A stretch of DNA of 64,000 nucleotides from JACDAE01 sp963744875 (lineage in GTDB: Bacteria > Chloroflexota > Ktedonobacteria > Ktedonobacterales > Ktedonobacteraceae). The position numbers and the translations under genes were made by a program. The stretch spans positions 310,001 through 374,000 of the forward strand of contig CAVUVQ010000034.1 in NCBI GenBank assembly GCA_963744875.1, written 5' to 3'. Every line of letters starts with the position of its first letter. The first letter of the stretch is position 1. A model generated the notes under the pieces. That model ran no database searches and was not told where the DNA came from. It saw only the letters and a list, made by a program, of their open reading frames with translations. Positions 33,188 to 43,861 of the stretch are shown piece after piece.

Positions 33188-35341
33188 TTAAGCACTCGAT
33201 GGAATAGCACTAATTGTAGTACCAGGTGAAGTGTCATCATCATTATCATCATCCCCCGCCATATCGAATAACGGATGATTGATAAAGTATGCCTGGCTAT
33301 CGAACGGCTGCTCACCTTCCTTTGGGTGAACCGGTAGATAACGACCATCCAATTGCAATTCATGCGCGTTAGCAGTATCGGCCAATTGAGGCTCCAACAG
33401 ACGCGTCAGAATGACCTCACGCAGCTCTATGTCCTCGATAGGAAAGAGCGTTTCAACACGCGTGTTCAGGTTACGCTGCATCATATCGGCGCTCCCTAGA
33501 TAGATCTCCGCACTGCCATTGTTGCCAAAATAATAGACGCGACTGTGTTCTAGAAAGCGCCCGACAAGGCTACGCACACGAATATTCTCGCTGATACCAG
33601 GAACGGAAGGGCGCAGACTACACATGCCACGAATGATGAGATCTATACTTACACCAGCCTGCGAAGCTCGATAAAGGTGACGAATGATATCAGGATCAGT
33701 CAATGCGTTCATTTTAAAGATCAGACGACCATTCCCATATTGCTGATGAAGGCTGATCTCACGCTCAATATGCTCCACGACACCACGACGGAGTCCCACA
33801 GGAGCAACTAGCAATTTGTGGTAAGAGTTTTTCCGCGAGTAACCAGTCAGTGCGTTGAAGAGCGTAGTTGCATCAGCCCCAAAGTCTGGCTCACTGGTAA
33901 ACAGGCAGAGATCTTCATAAATCTTCGCGGTCGTGGCGTTATAATTTCCTGTACCAAGATGCAGATAACGGCGCAGGCCTCCCTTCTCTCTACGTACAAT
34001 CAGAGCCACCTTCGCATGCGTCTTCAAACCAATCAAACCGTACACGACATGAACGCCCGCTTTCTCCAATTCTCGCGCCCAGGCAATATTATTTTCCTCA
34101 TCAAAACGGGCTTTTAACTCAACAAGAACGGCTACCTGTTTCTTATTTTCAACCGCCTGTAAAAGACTTGTAACGATAGGCGAGTTTGATCCCACGCGGT
34201 AAAGCGTTTGTTTGATGGTAAGTACGTCTGGATCTTCAGCCGCTGCACGAATAAACTCGACGACGCTATTGAAGCTATCGTAGGGATGGTGCAACAGGAT
34301 ATCTCCCCTGCGAATGGCCGAGAACATGTCAGATCCTCGTTGCAGGAAGGTAGGTATGCGAGGGGTAAAAGAAGCATCCTTCAATTCTGGGCGGGGAAGG
34401 CTATGCAGTTCCATTACATCGCCCATGCCTAAAGGACCATCGATCTCAGTCAGGTCGTGAGAAGTAATTTCCAGACCATTCAACAATAAGTTACGAATAT
34501 GCACAGGCATAGAGGGATTTACCGCGAGATCTACGACCGCACCAAAGCGTCGATCGCGCACCTCTTGCTCGATGTATTCCAGCAGGTCGGAAGCTTCATC
34601 TTCCTGTAATTCGATATCGGCATCACGCAATACGCGGAAAGGATAGGACTCCCAGACATCGAAGCCGGGAAAGAGCATACTTAAGTTAGCAGCAATCACC
34701 TGTTCGATCCAGACAAAAGCAACTTTTGGTGAAGGCTCGGTATCTGGATCGACAGGAACAGGTAGCAGGCGTGGAAGGGTAGGAGGCACCTTTACCCGTG
34801 CAAAGCTTTCACCAACCACGACAGCCAGATTCAGACTCAGGTTAGAGATATGCGGAAAACGATGACCAGAATCAACAGCAAGCGGTGTGAGAACTGGAAA
34901 GATCTCGTTCTCAAAATAGCGACGCATAGCGGTACGTTGTTGCTCATCCAGTTGCTTATAATCAAGAACATAGATATGTTGTTGTGCGAGGAGAGGCAAA
35001 AGCTCATTGCGCCAGTACTCACGCACTTCCTGAACAAGAGGAGCCAGTTGCTTGCGGACGGCAGCCAGTTGCTGCTCAGCGGTGCGTCCATCAGGACTAC
35101 GCAAGGTTTTGCGAGAAGCAACCTGATCTTTGACGCCAGCCAGGCGAATCATAATAAACTCATCAAGGTTTGTCTCAAAGATAGAAAGAAATTTGACGCG
35201 TTCGAGCAGAGGATGACGGCTATCCACAGCTTCCTGAAAGACGCGACGGTTAAACTCAATCCAGCTTAGTTCCCGGTTAATGTAGAGATCAGGTTGCTCC
35301 AACTCAACGGCGGAGACCGGTCGTGGTATGTTGTGCTTCAT
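33188..35341 (-). CDS. ppk1: Polyphosphate kinase 1
   Basis: A 717-residue protein covering the whole Ppk1 family length. YINRELSWIEFNRRVFQEA starts the N domain. The phospholipase-D-like catalytic half contains GLKTHAKVALIVRRE with the phospho-acceptor His, and RYLHLGTGNYN, another signature. LGSADMMQRNLNTRVE is near the C-terminus. It makes polyphosphate from ATP reversibly, for stress and phosphate storage. The C-terminus has an acidic Asp-rich tail. The gene stands alone between tRNA-Phe and the sedolisin gene. Confidence 0.96.
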   Translation of the reverse strand: MKHNIPRPVSAVELEQPDLYINRELSWIEFNRRVFQEAVDSRHPLLERVKFLSIFETNLDEFIMIRLAGVKDQVASRKTLRSPDGRTAEQQLAAVRKQLAPLVQEVREYWRNELLPLLAQQHIYVLDYKQLDEQQRTAMRRYFENEIFPVLTPLAVDSGHRFPHISNLSLNLAVVVGESFARVKVPPTLPRLLPVPVDPDTEPSPKVAFVWIEQVIAANLSMLFPGFDVWESYPFRVLRDADIELQEDEASDLLEYIEQEVRDRRFGAVVDLAVNPSMPVHIRNLLLNGLEITSHDLTEIDGPLGMGDVMELHSLPRPELKDASFTPRIPTFLQRGSDMFSAIRRGDILLHHPYDSFNSVVEFIRAAAEDPDVLTIKQTLYRVGSNSPIVTSLLQAVENKKQVAVLVELKARFDEENNIAWARELEKAGVHVVYGLIGLKTHAKVALIVRREKGGLRRYLHLGTGNYNATTAKIYEDLCLFTSEPDFGADATTLFNALTGYSRKNSYHKLLVAPVGLRRGVVEHIEREISLHQQYGNGRLIFKMNALTDPDIIRHLYRASQAGVSIDLIIRGMCSLRPSVPGISENIRVRSLVGRFLEHSRVYYFGNNGSAEIYLGSADMMQRNLNTRVETLFPIEDIELREVILTRLLEPQLADTANAHELQLDGRYLPVHPKEGEQPFDSQAYFINHPLFDMAGDDDNDDDTSPGTTISAIPSSA

Positions 35342-35557
35342 CTGTAAGTGGTCCTACTATATATGGTTTATAGCCTATGACATTTTACCATCTGATTGTA
35401 AAACGACACACGGGGACATCTGGCCTCTCTTTGAGTGTACCATATTCAAGGAGAGAACAAGGGGATTTTTGTTCACAAATTGACGAACAAAAACTAACAA
35501 TGCACCAATATGATGAAGATTATGGAGAACAGAAGAGTATCTTCTTTAGAAAATACA

Positions 35558-35584
35558 ATACCGCCTCCCAAAGGGAGACGGTAT
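35558..35584 (-). terminator. Hairpin terminator after the sedolisin gene
   Basis: ATACCGCCTCCC (35558-35569) pairs with GGGAGACGGTAT (35573-35584) around AAA with one mismatch. On the minus strand TTGTATTTTC follows. It lies just beyond the sedolisin stop. Confidence 0.6.
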
Positions 35585-35609
35585 GCCTGAAAACCCGATT
35601 GAGTACAAA

Positions 35610-36949
35610 CTACCAGAGGTACCAGATCAGGTGTGAGACGATTGGTGAACCCCAACCTGAAGCTGCATCCCAACCTTCACCAGCAGTGTAGCCGGTGATC
35701 GTCACTGTGTTACCAGTCACATCAGTACCTACAAATGTATTGTTGCCCTTCTCAATATCATGGAAAGCAGCCGGATATTGGGCGCGGTTCTTACCAATTT
35801 TATAGAGAGTAGGATTAATAAAACCCAGACGATGATTGGTATGCTGATCAAGCAACGCGACGATGCCTGCCCATTGGGGAGAGCCTGAGCTTGTGCCACC
35901 AAAGGTATAGAAGTTCGATTGAGCACCGAGGAAGCCAAGGTATGTTTGCACGCCACCATTGACGGCAGCATTATAAGACACATCTGGGACGCCACGCCAG
36001 GCACCCTTCACGACCCCTTCTTGATACTCTGGGCGTTTGTAGAGTGTGCTGTAACCACCACCACCACCAGCAGGAAGAAGAGGCTCATTCCAGACAACTT
36101 CGCTGATGTATTTACCCGTATGCGCATCTGCATTTAACTGCGTACCACCAACACCTGTCACCAGTGGATCGCTGGCAGGAGTAGAAGCACTCAGAATATA
36201 AGAATTATTATCGCATGTTGGCTGAGCGGCACCCTGATCGCCTGCGGAAGCAAGAACGGTAATATGTTTGCTGGCCGCTTCTTCAAAAACCTCATGCTCG
36301 GCTACCAGAAGCTTTGGATCGGCACAACTCTCGGCCTCTCCGAAGCTCTGAGAAATCACATCGCCGAGATTATGTTCAACAGCATACTTTGTGACGCTCA
36401 AGATGTCAGCATCCTGGTTTGATTTCGCGAGCACGAGATCGATTTTAGCGCCAGGAGCTACGGCATGCGACCACTGAACGTCGAGGGAGATCTCTTCAGC
36501 CCAACCGAGCTGATTGGGATCAGTATAATTGAAAGGCGTCAATCCATCGGGCGCAATAATATTGACATTCGTGGATGCTAAGCCAAAGGTTTTATCGAAG
36601 GTATTCAGATCGCTTTGCACAGTAGGACTCTGATAGGAATCAATGATAACGATCGTGCGGCCCTTGCCTGTAATCCCTTGATTTAAAAGAGGCTGGATGG
36701 AGTAAGCGGCACGAATCTGCTGTGGGACATAACAACGATTGGGTGCGGTTGGAGCCTGGCAGGCAAATTGATATTGCGCATTAATGGCTGTCCTGATTGC
36801 ACAATGACAGGGCTTACCTGAACGGGATGCTAGTGATAAGGCAAGGTAGCAGCTTGTGCAGGTGAGCTTACGACTGTTAGAGCAATGCCAAGCATAGATG
36901 TAAGCATTGCAACAGATGAAATAAAGCGAAGATACAGGTGTTTTTTCAC
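35610..36949 (-). CDS. Secreted sedolisin (S53) peptidase, frameshifted
   Basis: The mature domain shows the S53 catalytic set: Glu and Asp in EEISLDVQW, Asp in ASAGDQGA and Ser in FGGTSSGSPQWAG. C-terminal WDAASGWGSP is also typical. A classical signal peptide is encoded by a different frame, from GTG 36949, with Lys-Lys at the start and an SSPAQA cleavage site, and that frame hits TAG at 36830-36832. A single-base loss somewhere near 36830-36870 would connect signal and protease, so the gene is probably intact in life. It is an acid-active secreted peptidase without a long pro-domain, as in some bacterial members. Confidence 0.8.
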
Positions 36950-37405
36950 TAAAAGTCCCCTTAATAAAAGGTAGTAAACATAAAATAGTATTCAATCTAC
37001 AGTGTTCGACGAAAACAGGTCTTCCATTCCCTGTGGCATAATACAGTTTTCGGGCTCTTGCGTAAGAGCTGGTAAAACCATGAATATGGATATAGATGGC
37101 ACCTCATCTAAGCAGCCCAGAAAGTGGCAGGGCTAAAGATGGCAGGACAGAAAACATACATCTCTATAGATTTTCTTATCCTTGTATTATGTAAAACGCA
37201 TAAAGGTCGAATTGGGAACATGGAAATTAGGAATGGCAATAACTATTCAGATAAGCTAGTAAGTAGGCGAAACAGGGCGTCCAGCTAACTATCTGCTGGA
37301 ATGATATCGCCTTTTTACTAATATGGGATGGAATATAGCATTGCAGGAAGATTCCTCATTATTTTTGTGACTAACTGAAAACTCCTTGTTTCCTTATAGA
37401 TTTCC
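36950..37405. other. Long AT-rich intergenic region
   Basis: No gene, RNA or repeat is recognised here. It lies between the divergent sedolisin and RHS genes and becomes AT-rich toward the RHS promoter. Both promoters should lie in this region or just after it. Confidence 0.6.
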
Positions 37406-37434
37406 TTGACTTCTTCGCATTAAAATATTATAAT
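37406..37434 (+). promoter_or_regulatory. Promoter of the RHS gene
   Basis: TTGACT (37406-37411) and TATAAT (37429-37434) are separated by 17 bases, an almost ideal sigma-70 promoter. The untranslated leader would be about 200 bases. Confidence 0.75.
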
Positions 37435-37641
37435 CTGAGCCGTTGACAATATAGAAGTAGCCAACGAGATCAGGATAATAACTCTATTCGATTACTTTAT
37501 GGATGGATTCTTATATCTTATATATCTATATTATTTATATTAGTTCTTCCAAAGGATATCATACTCTCGTACCTTCCTTTTTTATATATCAACAAAATCC
37601 ATTTATTGTATTTCTTTCACGAAGAAAAGGATGTCTTTGCT

Positions 37642-40600
37642 ATGTACTTACATTCATCGAACAATGATGAAGGAGCACCTCCGCAGATTTTGCGAAAGCG
37701 ACTTGTTTTTGTCAAACCATTCTTAGCAACTAGTTTATCGGGTTCATTACTACGTATAGCTTTAATCACCACCATTTTAACCACTGGTTTGTTTATCAAT
37801 TTTCCTGTTTGGGGGACACATGCATATGCAAGAGCATCTACCTCTACCTTCCATGTAGCACATTTCACCAACATTAAACCTCAGACCTTTACTGGTGTGC
37901 GCAAACCACATCTTAATTTGCCAACAATGGCGGTACCAAATCCGGCACCACATTATTCATCGCTCAAAACGAAAATGGCGCCAGCAAAGATAGTAAAGGC
38001 AACAATTGCCAATGGAACAACGCCTTTGGATGGAATGGGCGATTTACCTCTTTATGCCTACATTGACAAACAACTTTCTAATCTGCTAGATATGAAGGTC
38101 AACGTTGCTAATGGCAACCTGATTCTCCATACGACCGAACTGCAAATTGCAGGAACAGGTATCAACTTGAATCTTGGGGGCTACTATGACAGTCAAGATA
38201 ATGGATGGTTGTTAGATCATGGCACTAACTGGAACTTCACCATTGGTCGTGGTGCTACCCTTGATCTGAGCAATCTCTCGCAAGGCGTTACGCTGCATGG
38301 CCCTAGCGGTTATACCGCCTTCTTTGTTGCTAATGGCACAGACACTAATGGTACCCCTCTCTTCAAGGATAACCAGGGATTGGGAGCATCGGTCTCCTAC
38401 GATACTTCAACAAATCGCTACTGGATTATGTTTCACAATGGCGGAGAGACCTGGGGCTTCGATCACAATGGAACCTGGTTTGGGGATTTCGACAAGAACT
38501 TGAATGGGATCGGGTTTAATTACAATGCTCATGGAGATTTAACTGGTATTACAGATACACAGGGGCGCTCCTTAAGTGTCGCTGAGAATAGTCAATATCA
38601 AATTACCTCTATTACTGATAACACTAACCGAACTATCACATATGGCTATGATTTTAACGCGAATCTGACCAGTATAATCTGTGCTAACGGTAAACAGACG
38701 ACGTTTACTTACAATCCGAATTCACAACTGCTTACGTCGATCACTGATCCAAATGGGAATACAACAACGATCACCTACACATCTAATGGCAAAGTGCAGA
38801 CGATTACGGATGCCAACTCCACCAATCCAGGGGTGACAAAGTTTACGTACAATACTGGAAACACAGTCGTTACGGATACCAAAAGGAATCCTATAACCTA
38901 TACCTATAACAGTCAATTGGAGGTGACCTCATCCAAGAATACGTTGGGCTATGTTAACAATAGAACATTCGATACCACCAACTATAATGTACAGAGTATC
39001 ACCGATGCTCAGAACAATATTGCTTCATACTCCTACAACAATAACAACAGCGTAACTAAATACACTGATGCAACTGGTGCGGTCACCAGATACGCATATC
39101 CACAGAGTCTCACATCTTCGCAGGCAAGCAATATACTCTACGACCCCCTCTCGCTAACCAACACACAAAACAATGAGACTGACCTGAGTTATGATAACAA
39201 CGGGAACCTACTCTCGACAACCAATAAGACCAATCAGCAGGGTGTTCAGTATACATATGATCAATATGGTGATGTGACTTCACAGGTCGATGCAAATGGG
39301 AATGTGACACTCAATAGCTATGACAGCAAGGGACGCCTGACGAGTATCACGCCAGCAGGTCCAGTGGGTCAGACGACGTTAACCTATGATGCACTCAGTC
39401 GCCTGTCAACGCTCACAGACGGGCAGGGGCAGACCACAAAATATAGTTATGATACGATGGACCACATTCTCCAGGTCACCTATAATTACGGGGCAAATTC
39501 TAGTTATAGCATCAGCTACACCTATGACAACGATGGGAATCAGCTCACGCAAACAGATAATACAGGAACGACGAGCTATAAATATGATGCACTCAATCGT
39601 CAGATACAAAAGACGCTTCCAGGTGGTACAAGTATCGTGTCTGGATATGATGCATCGGGGAATCTGACCAGCTATAACGATGGCACTGGAGTCGTCAGCT
39701 ATGGATATGATCAAGTGAATCAGATGACCTCTTTGACCGAACCAGATGGATCTACAACAACTTATGGCTACGACAAGGATGGCAACAGGACGAACATCCT
39801 ATATCCCAATGGCACCGGGATGTTACTGGCTTATGATGCTATAGGTCGGGAGATCTCTAACAAGGGCGGTAAGATTACCATTAACACCAGCGGACAGCCC
39901 ACAGTATCCACTATCTATACCAACTTCAACTACTACTATACTCCCTCAGGTTCATCATCAAGCCAAACCGATCTGGCATATGAAATATCGTTGGATCCTG
40001 TGATGCAGACGCAAACGACCATGTTCAAGCAAGTGTATAGTTATAACTCGCAAAACGAATTAAGCGAGGTAGACAAGTATAGCAATGCAGACGGAAGCAA
40101 AATGGCAAATTGGAATGCCACATATGATGGAGTCGGTAATCGTACCGAGCTGAAGTACTCGGGTACTACCATTATTACAAAAAAGCCAGTGATTGTTGCT
40201 TCAACAGTAGCATTTGATGCATTATTTACCTATAATGCCGCAAACGAGCTGACAAATGCTAGCAATACAGGCAATACAGATGGAACTACAACCTCGGGTA
40301 GTGCGACCTATAGCTATGATGGGAATGGAAATCTCACTAACGTCGTCAGTACTAATGGAGGGCCACTCACTCCAAATCAAACACACACCTATAATGCCAG
40401 CAATCAAGATGTGAGTGGTTCGGGTTCGGTGGGAGGCAATAACAACAATAACTATGGATATAGTGGGGGTGACCAGACTGAGCGTGTAATAAATAATAGC
40501 AATACAGACGTCTATGGCCAAACAGGTTTGACCAGTAGCAAGAATAGCAGCGGAACAACATCGTTTGTACGTTGTAGTTGTGGATTACTCAACAACGAAC

Positions 40601-41220
40601 GGACTCCTGATGGCAAAAAATATTATTACCTTTTCGATAAAAACGACTCAGTTGTAGGTATGACCGACAGCAGTGGCAATGATGTTAACCGCTATGCCTA
40701 CGATCCCTTTGGTAATGATGCATCTCACGTGGAACAGAGTGGAATCAACAATCCCTGGCGCTATGACAGTGGATATTATGATAGCAGTACTGGGTTAACC
40801 AAGTTTGGCATTCGCTATTATGACAGCAAAAGTGCACGTTGGACTCAACGAGATCCTATTGGAGGTAGTTTGCAGGAGATCACCAAGGCTAATCCGTACG
40901 TCTATGCCAATAATGACCCTATCAACTACGTCGATCCATCGGGAGCAAATGGTATTCTGTGCTTTTTCTCCCTTATATTCTTTGGTATGGCAATTGGCGT
41001 TGAAATTCAGGGAATGGTTGCGTGGGTTACAGGCTTGCTCGTTGCTTTTGCCTGGGGGATTTCCTGGCTTGCAGGACCATTCGGTTACATCTTAGCCGCT
41101 GTTGCTGGGATAGTAGGACTCATCATTTGGGTGGCGTTCATAGTTTATCAGGTATATCAGTTGGCAGGAGGTATAGCAGATGGCTTTGCTAAAATGCGCT
41201 ATTTTTGTCGCAGGAGATAA
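37642..41220 (+). CDS. RHS/YD-repeat protein with hydrophobic C-terminal tip
   Basis: A 1192-residue surface protein. A hydrophobic segment near residue 35 to 60 (LLRIALITTILTTGLFINF) serves as signal or anchor. Dozens of YD repeats of the form Y-D-x-x-G-N-L follow from about residue 260. The RHS core ends with RYYDSKSARWTQRDPIGG and NPYVYANNDPINYVDPSG. After DPSG come 91 residues, mostly hydrophobic, with about three membrane segments and a basic end (RYFCRRR). This is the position where RHS polymorphic toxins carry their toxin domain. ATG 37642 has AAAGGATG upstream. The gene is AT-richer than its neighbours. Confidence 0.88.
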   Translation: MYLHSSNNDEGAPPQILRKRLVFVKPFLATSLSGSLLRIALITTILTTGLFINFPVWGTHAYARASTSTFHVAHFTNIKPQTFTGVRKPHLNLPTMAVPNPAPHYSSLKTKMAPAKIVKATIANGTTPLDGMGDLPLYAYIDKQLSNLLDMKVNVANGNLILHTTELQIAGTGINLNLGGYYDSQDNGWLLDHGTNWNFTIGRGATLDLSNLSQGVTLHGPSGYTAFFVANGTDTNGTPLFKDNQGLGASVSYDTSTNRYWIMFHNGGETWGFDHNGTWFGDFDKNLNGIGFNYNAHGDLTGITDTQGRSLSVAENSQYQITSITDNTNRTITYGYDFNANLTSIICANGKQTTFTYNPNSQLLTSITDPNGNTTTITYTSNGKVQTITDANSTNPGVTKFTYNTGNTVVTDTKRNPITYTYNSQLEVTSSKNTLGYVNNRTFDTTNYNVQSITDAQNNIASYSYNNNNSVTKYTDATGAVTRYAYPQSLTSSQASNILYDPLSLTNTQNNETDLSYDNNGNLLSTTNKTNQQGVQYTYDQYGDVTSQVDANGNVTLNSYDSKGRLTSITPAGPVGQTTLTYDALSRLSTLTDGQGQTTKYSYDTMDHILQVTYNYGANSSYSISYTYDNDGNQLTQTDNTGTTSYKYDALNRQIQKTLPGGTSIVSGYDASGNLTSYNDGTGVVSYGYDQVNQMTSLTEPDGSTTTYGYDKDGNRTNILYPNGTGMLLAYDAIGREISNKGGKITINTSGQPTVSTIYTNFNYYYTPSGSSSSQTDLAYEISLDPVMQTQTTMFKQVYSYNSQNELSEVDKYSNADGSKMANWNATYDGVGNRTELKYSGTTIITKKPVIVASTVAFDALFTYNAANELTNASNTGNTDGTTTSGSATYSYDGNGNLTNVVSTNGGPLTPNQTHTYNASNQDVSGSGSVGGNNNNNYGYSGGDQTERVINNSNTDVYGQTGLTSSKNSSGTTSFVRCSCGLLNNERTPDGKKYYYLFDKNDSVVGMTDSSGNDVNRYAYDPFGNDASHVEQSGINNPWRYDSGYYDSSTGLTKFGIRYYDSKSARWTQRDPIGGSLQEITKANPYVYANNDPINYVDPSGANGILCFFSLIFFGMAIGVEIQGMVAWVTGLLVAFAWGISWLAGPFGYILAAVAGIVGLIIWVAFIVYQVYQLAGGIADGFAKMRYFCRRR

Positions 41221-41297
41221 CATCACTACTATTATCTCCTATGACCTAAGTATACTTTTAACAGCATTTCCTGTTAAGATAATTTAAATAGTCTTAT

Positions 41298-41352
41298 GCT
41301 TAGATTATAATAATGATAATCGGATGCTTGTTATCATTATTATGATCTAAGC
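41298..41352. terminator. Hairpin downstream of the RHS gene
   Basis: Arms 41298-41319 and 41331-41352 are 22-base inverted repeats with one mismatch and an 11-base loop. It is AT-rich and lies between RHS and the small membrane gene. It could terminate RHS transcription, or leave partial read-through. Confidence 0.6.
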
Positions 41353-41485
41353 GCAATTTTAAAGCATTCCTTATCTTTAGTAATAGAAGCAACGAGATCA
41401 TTATCTCTAGCCTATAAAAATCAATATATTATAATTTGGTAACAGAACGTTTGTGTGCCATAGAATAAAAAAGAAGGATAAAGTT

Positions 41486-41785
41486 ATGAAGCCAGATATT
41501 GATAGAGTACAAGTCATCTTGGGTGGAGTTTTCTTTCTAGGTATTATTCTCTTCGAAATATTTTTCTTGATTGGCAAACTTCGGCTAGCAAATAGTATAT
41601 TTTATGTCACCATGCTTCTTTTTTTAATAGGATTCCTTTATACTGGTTTGAAACGTATATCAAAAAAAAGCAAAGAAGGAGTGAAAATTCCTTGGTACAA
41701 ACAGCCCTGGATAGTAATAAGTATACTTATGTTTGTTTCGCTTTTTATGATATTTATTTCCAACTATGCTAGAAATTTTGGGTAA
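41486..41785 (+). CDS. Small three-segment membrane protein, candidate immunity protein
   Basis: A 99-residue protein with three hydrophobic segments (VILGGVFFLGIILFEIFFLI, IFYVTMLLFLIGFLY, WIVISILMFVSLFMIFI) and a basic loop between the second and third. ATG 41486 follows AAGAAGGATAAAG. The gene lies on the same strand just after RHS and has similarly AT-rich DNA. No family is recognised. The position suggests an immunity protein for the RHS C-terminal domain, which is inference only. Confidence 0.6.
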   Translation: MKPDIDRVQVILGGVFFLGIILFEIFFLIGKLRLANSIFYVTMLLFLIGFLYTGLKRISKKSKEGVKIPWYKQPWIVISILMFVSLFMIFISNYARNFG

Positions 41786-41896
41786 TTCATTCTTTCATTG
41801 AGATAACATCTTCATTAGAATTGGGATGAGTTTCTTTTCTATCTCAGATTACTATGAAGGGAAATGAGCTAAAAGTTTTAGCGAGGATAAACTGTC

Positions 41897-41926
41897 TTGA
41901 CAGTGGGGAAGTTGCTGATGTATTAT
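41897..41926 (+). promoter_or_regulatory. Promoter of the tRNA-Leu/tRNA-Gly pair
   Basis: TTGACA (41897-41902) and TATTAT (41921-41926) with an 18-base spacer, 37 bases before tRNA-Leu. This fits the housekeeping sigma factor. Confidence 0.75.
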
Positions 41927-41963
41927 CCACAGGTGGGATATTATAACTTTGAGCCATGGACGG

Positions 41964-42046
41964 GGGCGGTTGCTGAAATTGGTAGACAGGACAGACTTAG
42001 GATCTGTTGGTGATGAACCGTGAGAGTTCAAGTCTCTCACCGCCCA
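41964..42046 (+). tRNA. tRNA-Leu (UAG)
   Basis: An 83-base class II tRNA with acceptor GGGCGGT/ACCGCCC, anticodon stem ACAGA/TCTGT around loop CTTAGGA (anticodon TAG), a variable arm TGGTGATGAACCG and T-loop GTTCAAGTC. The CCA end is not encoded. It is followed 26 bases later by tRNA-Gly. Confidence 0.94.
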
Positions 42047-42072
42047 TTATGCAAGAGGAATTTTCGGAAGCT

Positions 42073-42147
42073 GCGGGAGTGGCTCAGTGGTAGAGCATCT
42101 CCTTGCCAAGGAGAAAGTCGCGGGTTCGATCCCCGTCTCCCGCTCCA
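42073..42147 (+). tRNA. tRNA-Gly (GCC)
   Basis: A 75-base tRNA including an encoded CCA. The acceptor is GCGGGAG/CTCCCGC, the anticodon stem TCTCC/GGAGA encloses TTGCCAA with anticodon GCC, and GGTTCGATCCC is the T-loop. It likely shares a transcript with tRNA-Leu. Confidence 0.95.
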
Positions 42148-42412
42148 ATCTGTCTGGATGGGAAGCAATTCTTTATAGTAGTTGTTTCCCATTCAAAGAG
42201 ACATGCACCATATAGATCATGACGTGTTGATAAATGCCAGGATATGATAAACTGCTACAGCTGTTGTAGGGTGGTCTATGGGTGGTTATTGCCTCTCTGT
42301 GCTTCCTGGGGTATAGTATCACTATCAAATATATAGCAGGAAAACACGGTGCACAGCCGCACAGTACAATATTATTAAGTAGACTTCTTAAAGAAGAACC
42401 TGTGGAGGAAAC

Positions 42413-43861
42413 GTGAAGGTCTCTGTTGAAAAGCTGCCAACAAGCGAGGCTGTCCTTGACATAGAGATAAGCTGGGACGAGATGGAAAAAGCCTCGGATA
42501 AAGCATATCGTAAACTGGTCAAGCAAGTCGATGTACAGGGTTTCCGGCGAGGAAAAGCCCCCCGTTCATTACTAGAACGAAAAATAGGGAAAGAATATAT
42601 CTATCAAGAAGGTCTCGATGAGCTTATCTCAGAGACTTATCGTAATACTTTAAAAGAACACGAGTTGACTCCTATCTCACAGCCGCAATTGGATGCACCT
42701 ACCTTCGAGATGGGACAACCTTATCACTTCAGCCTCACAGTTCCTATCATCAGCCCTGTTGTGCTTGGTGATTATCATTCGTTGCATTTCGAACGAGAAG
42801 AGGTGGGAGTAACTTCCGAGGAAGTTGACAAGGAATTGGAAGGGTTACGAACCCGCCAGGCTGAGTGGGCTGTTGTTGAACGTCCCGCAGACTATGGTGA
42901 TCGTGTAACCGTTGACCTCAAGCTTACTTCAGAGGATCAGAGCATCTCCGATCTCAAAGATAATCCTTTCGAGCTTACAAAAGAACGCGAAGGACTCTTC
43001 ATTGGCATGGATGAGCAGGTGGTGGGGATGCAGGTTGGCGAGACGAAATCATTCACAACAACAATTGCCGAAGATTACACGAACACGAAGCTAGCCGGGA
43101 AGCAGGCAGACTACACAATTGTGCTCCATAAAATAGAAGAAAAGCACCTGCCAGAACTGGATGATGCGCTCGCGGCAACGGTAAGTGAGAACCAGTATCA
43201 AACATTAGAGGATCTCAGCAAGGCTATTAGCGACAATATCCTTGAGAATAAGAAGCGCCGTGTACGTGATGAGTTGCGCGAGAAGGTTTTGAACGCAGTT
43301 ATCGAGCAATCCCAGATGACCATTCATCCATTGCTGATCGAAGAGGAAGTGGAAGAGATGGAGCATCGCTTCTCGCATATGTTAGAAGCCCAGCAGCTTT
43401 CGATGGATCAGTATCTCATGATGGTGCGTAAGAATCGGGAAGAATATCGGGCAGAGTTGCGGCCAGATGCTGAAAATCGCGTAAAGCGTACACTTGTATT
43501 AGATGAAGTAGCGCGTCAAGAGGAAATCACTGTCAGTGCTGAAGATTTAGAGCAAATCTATCGCGCATATGCTCAGGCCGGGGAAGAGCTACCTCGCACG
43601 GAGAATCAATTGCGTGCGGTAGCAATCAGTTTCCGACAGGAAAAGACCCTTTCACGCTTAGTAGAATTGACAACGGATCCGGATCCTGATGAGGAGAGTT
43701 ACGTAGAGGAGGCAGAAGAGATAAGCGAAGAGAATGCCCGAGTGGCTGCTCTTTCTGGCGAAGACGTTTCAGCGGATGATCTCAAAGTTGAAAGTATGAT
43801 CGAGACAGCCGTAGAAGCGGCACCTCTAGCAAGCGAACCAGATGCGGAGACAGTAGAGTAG
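42413..43861 (+). CDS. tig: Trigger factor (ribosome-bound chaperone/PPIase)
   Basis: A 482-residue protein. QGFRRGKAPRSLLERKIG in the first 60 residues is the ribosome-binding loop of trigger factor. A middle FKBP-type domain (DYGDRVTVDL, FIGMDEQVVGMQVGE) and a helical C domain follow, ending in an acidic extension. It folds nascent chains at the ribosome exit. GTG 42413 follows GGAGGAA closely. The clpX gene starts 50 bases downstream, without the clpP that usually sits between them. Confidence 0.95.
   Translation: MKVSVEKLPTSEAVLDIEISWDEMEKASDKAYRKLVKQVDVQGFRRGKAPRSLLERKIGKEYIYQEGLDELISETYRNTLKEHELTPISQPQLDAPTFEMGQPYHFSLTVPIISPVVLGDYHSLHFEREEVGVTSEEVDKELEGLRTRQAEWAVVERPADYGDRVTVDLKLTSEDQSISDLKDNPFELTKEREGLFIGMDEQVVGMQVGETKSFTTTIAEDYTNTKLAGKQADYTIVLHKIEEKHLPELDDALAATVSENQYQTLEDLSKAISDNILENKKRRVRDELREKVLNAVIEQSQMTIHPLLIEEEVEEMEHRFSHMLEAQQLSMDQYLMMVRKNREEYRAELRPDAENRVKRTLVLDEVARQEEITVSAEDLEQIYRAYAQAGEELPRTENQLRAVAISFRQEKTLSRLVELTTDPDPDEESYVEEAEEISEENARVAALSGEDVSADDLKVESMIETAVEAAPLASEPDAETVE

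Noticed and set aside
37443..37479. Second promoter TTGACA...GATAAT before the RHS gene
   Set aside because: The spacer is 25 bases, too long for a sigma-70 promoter; the 17-base pair at 37406-37434 is better.
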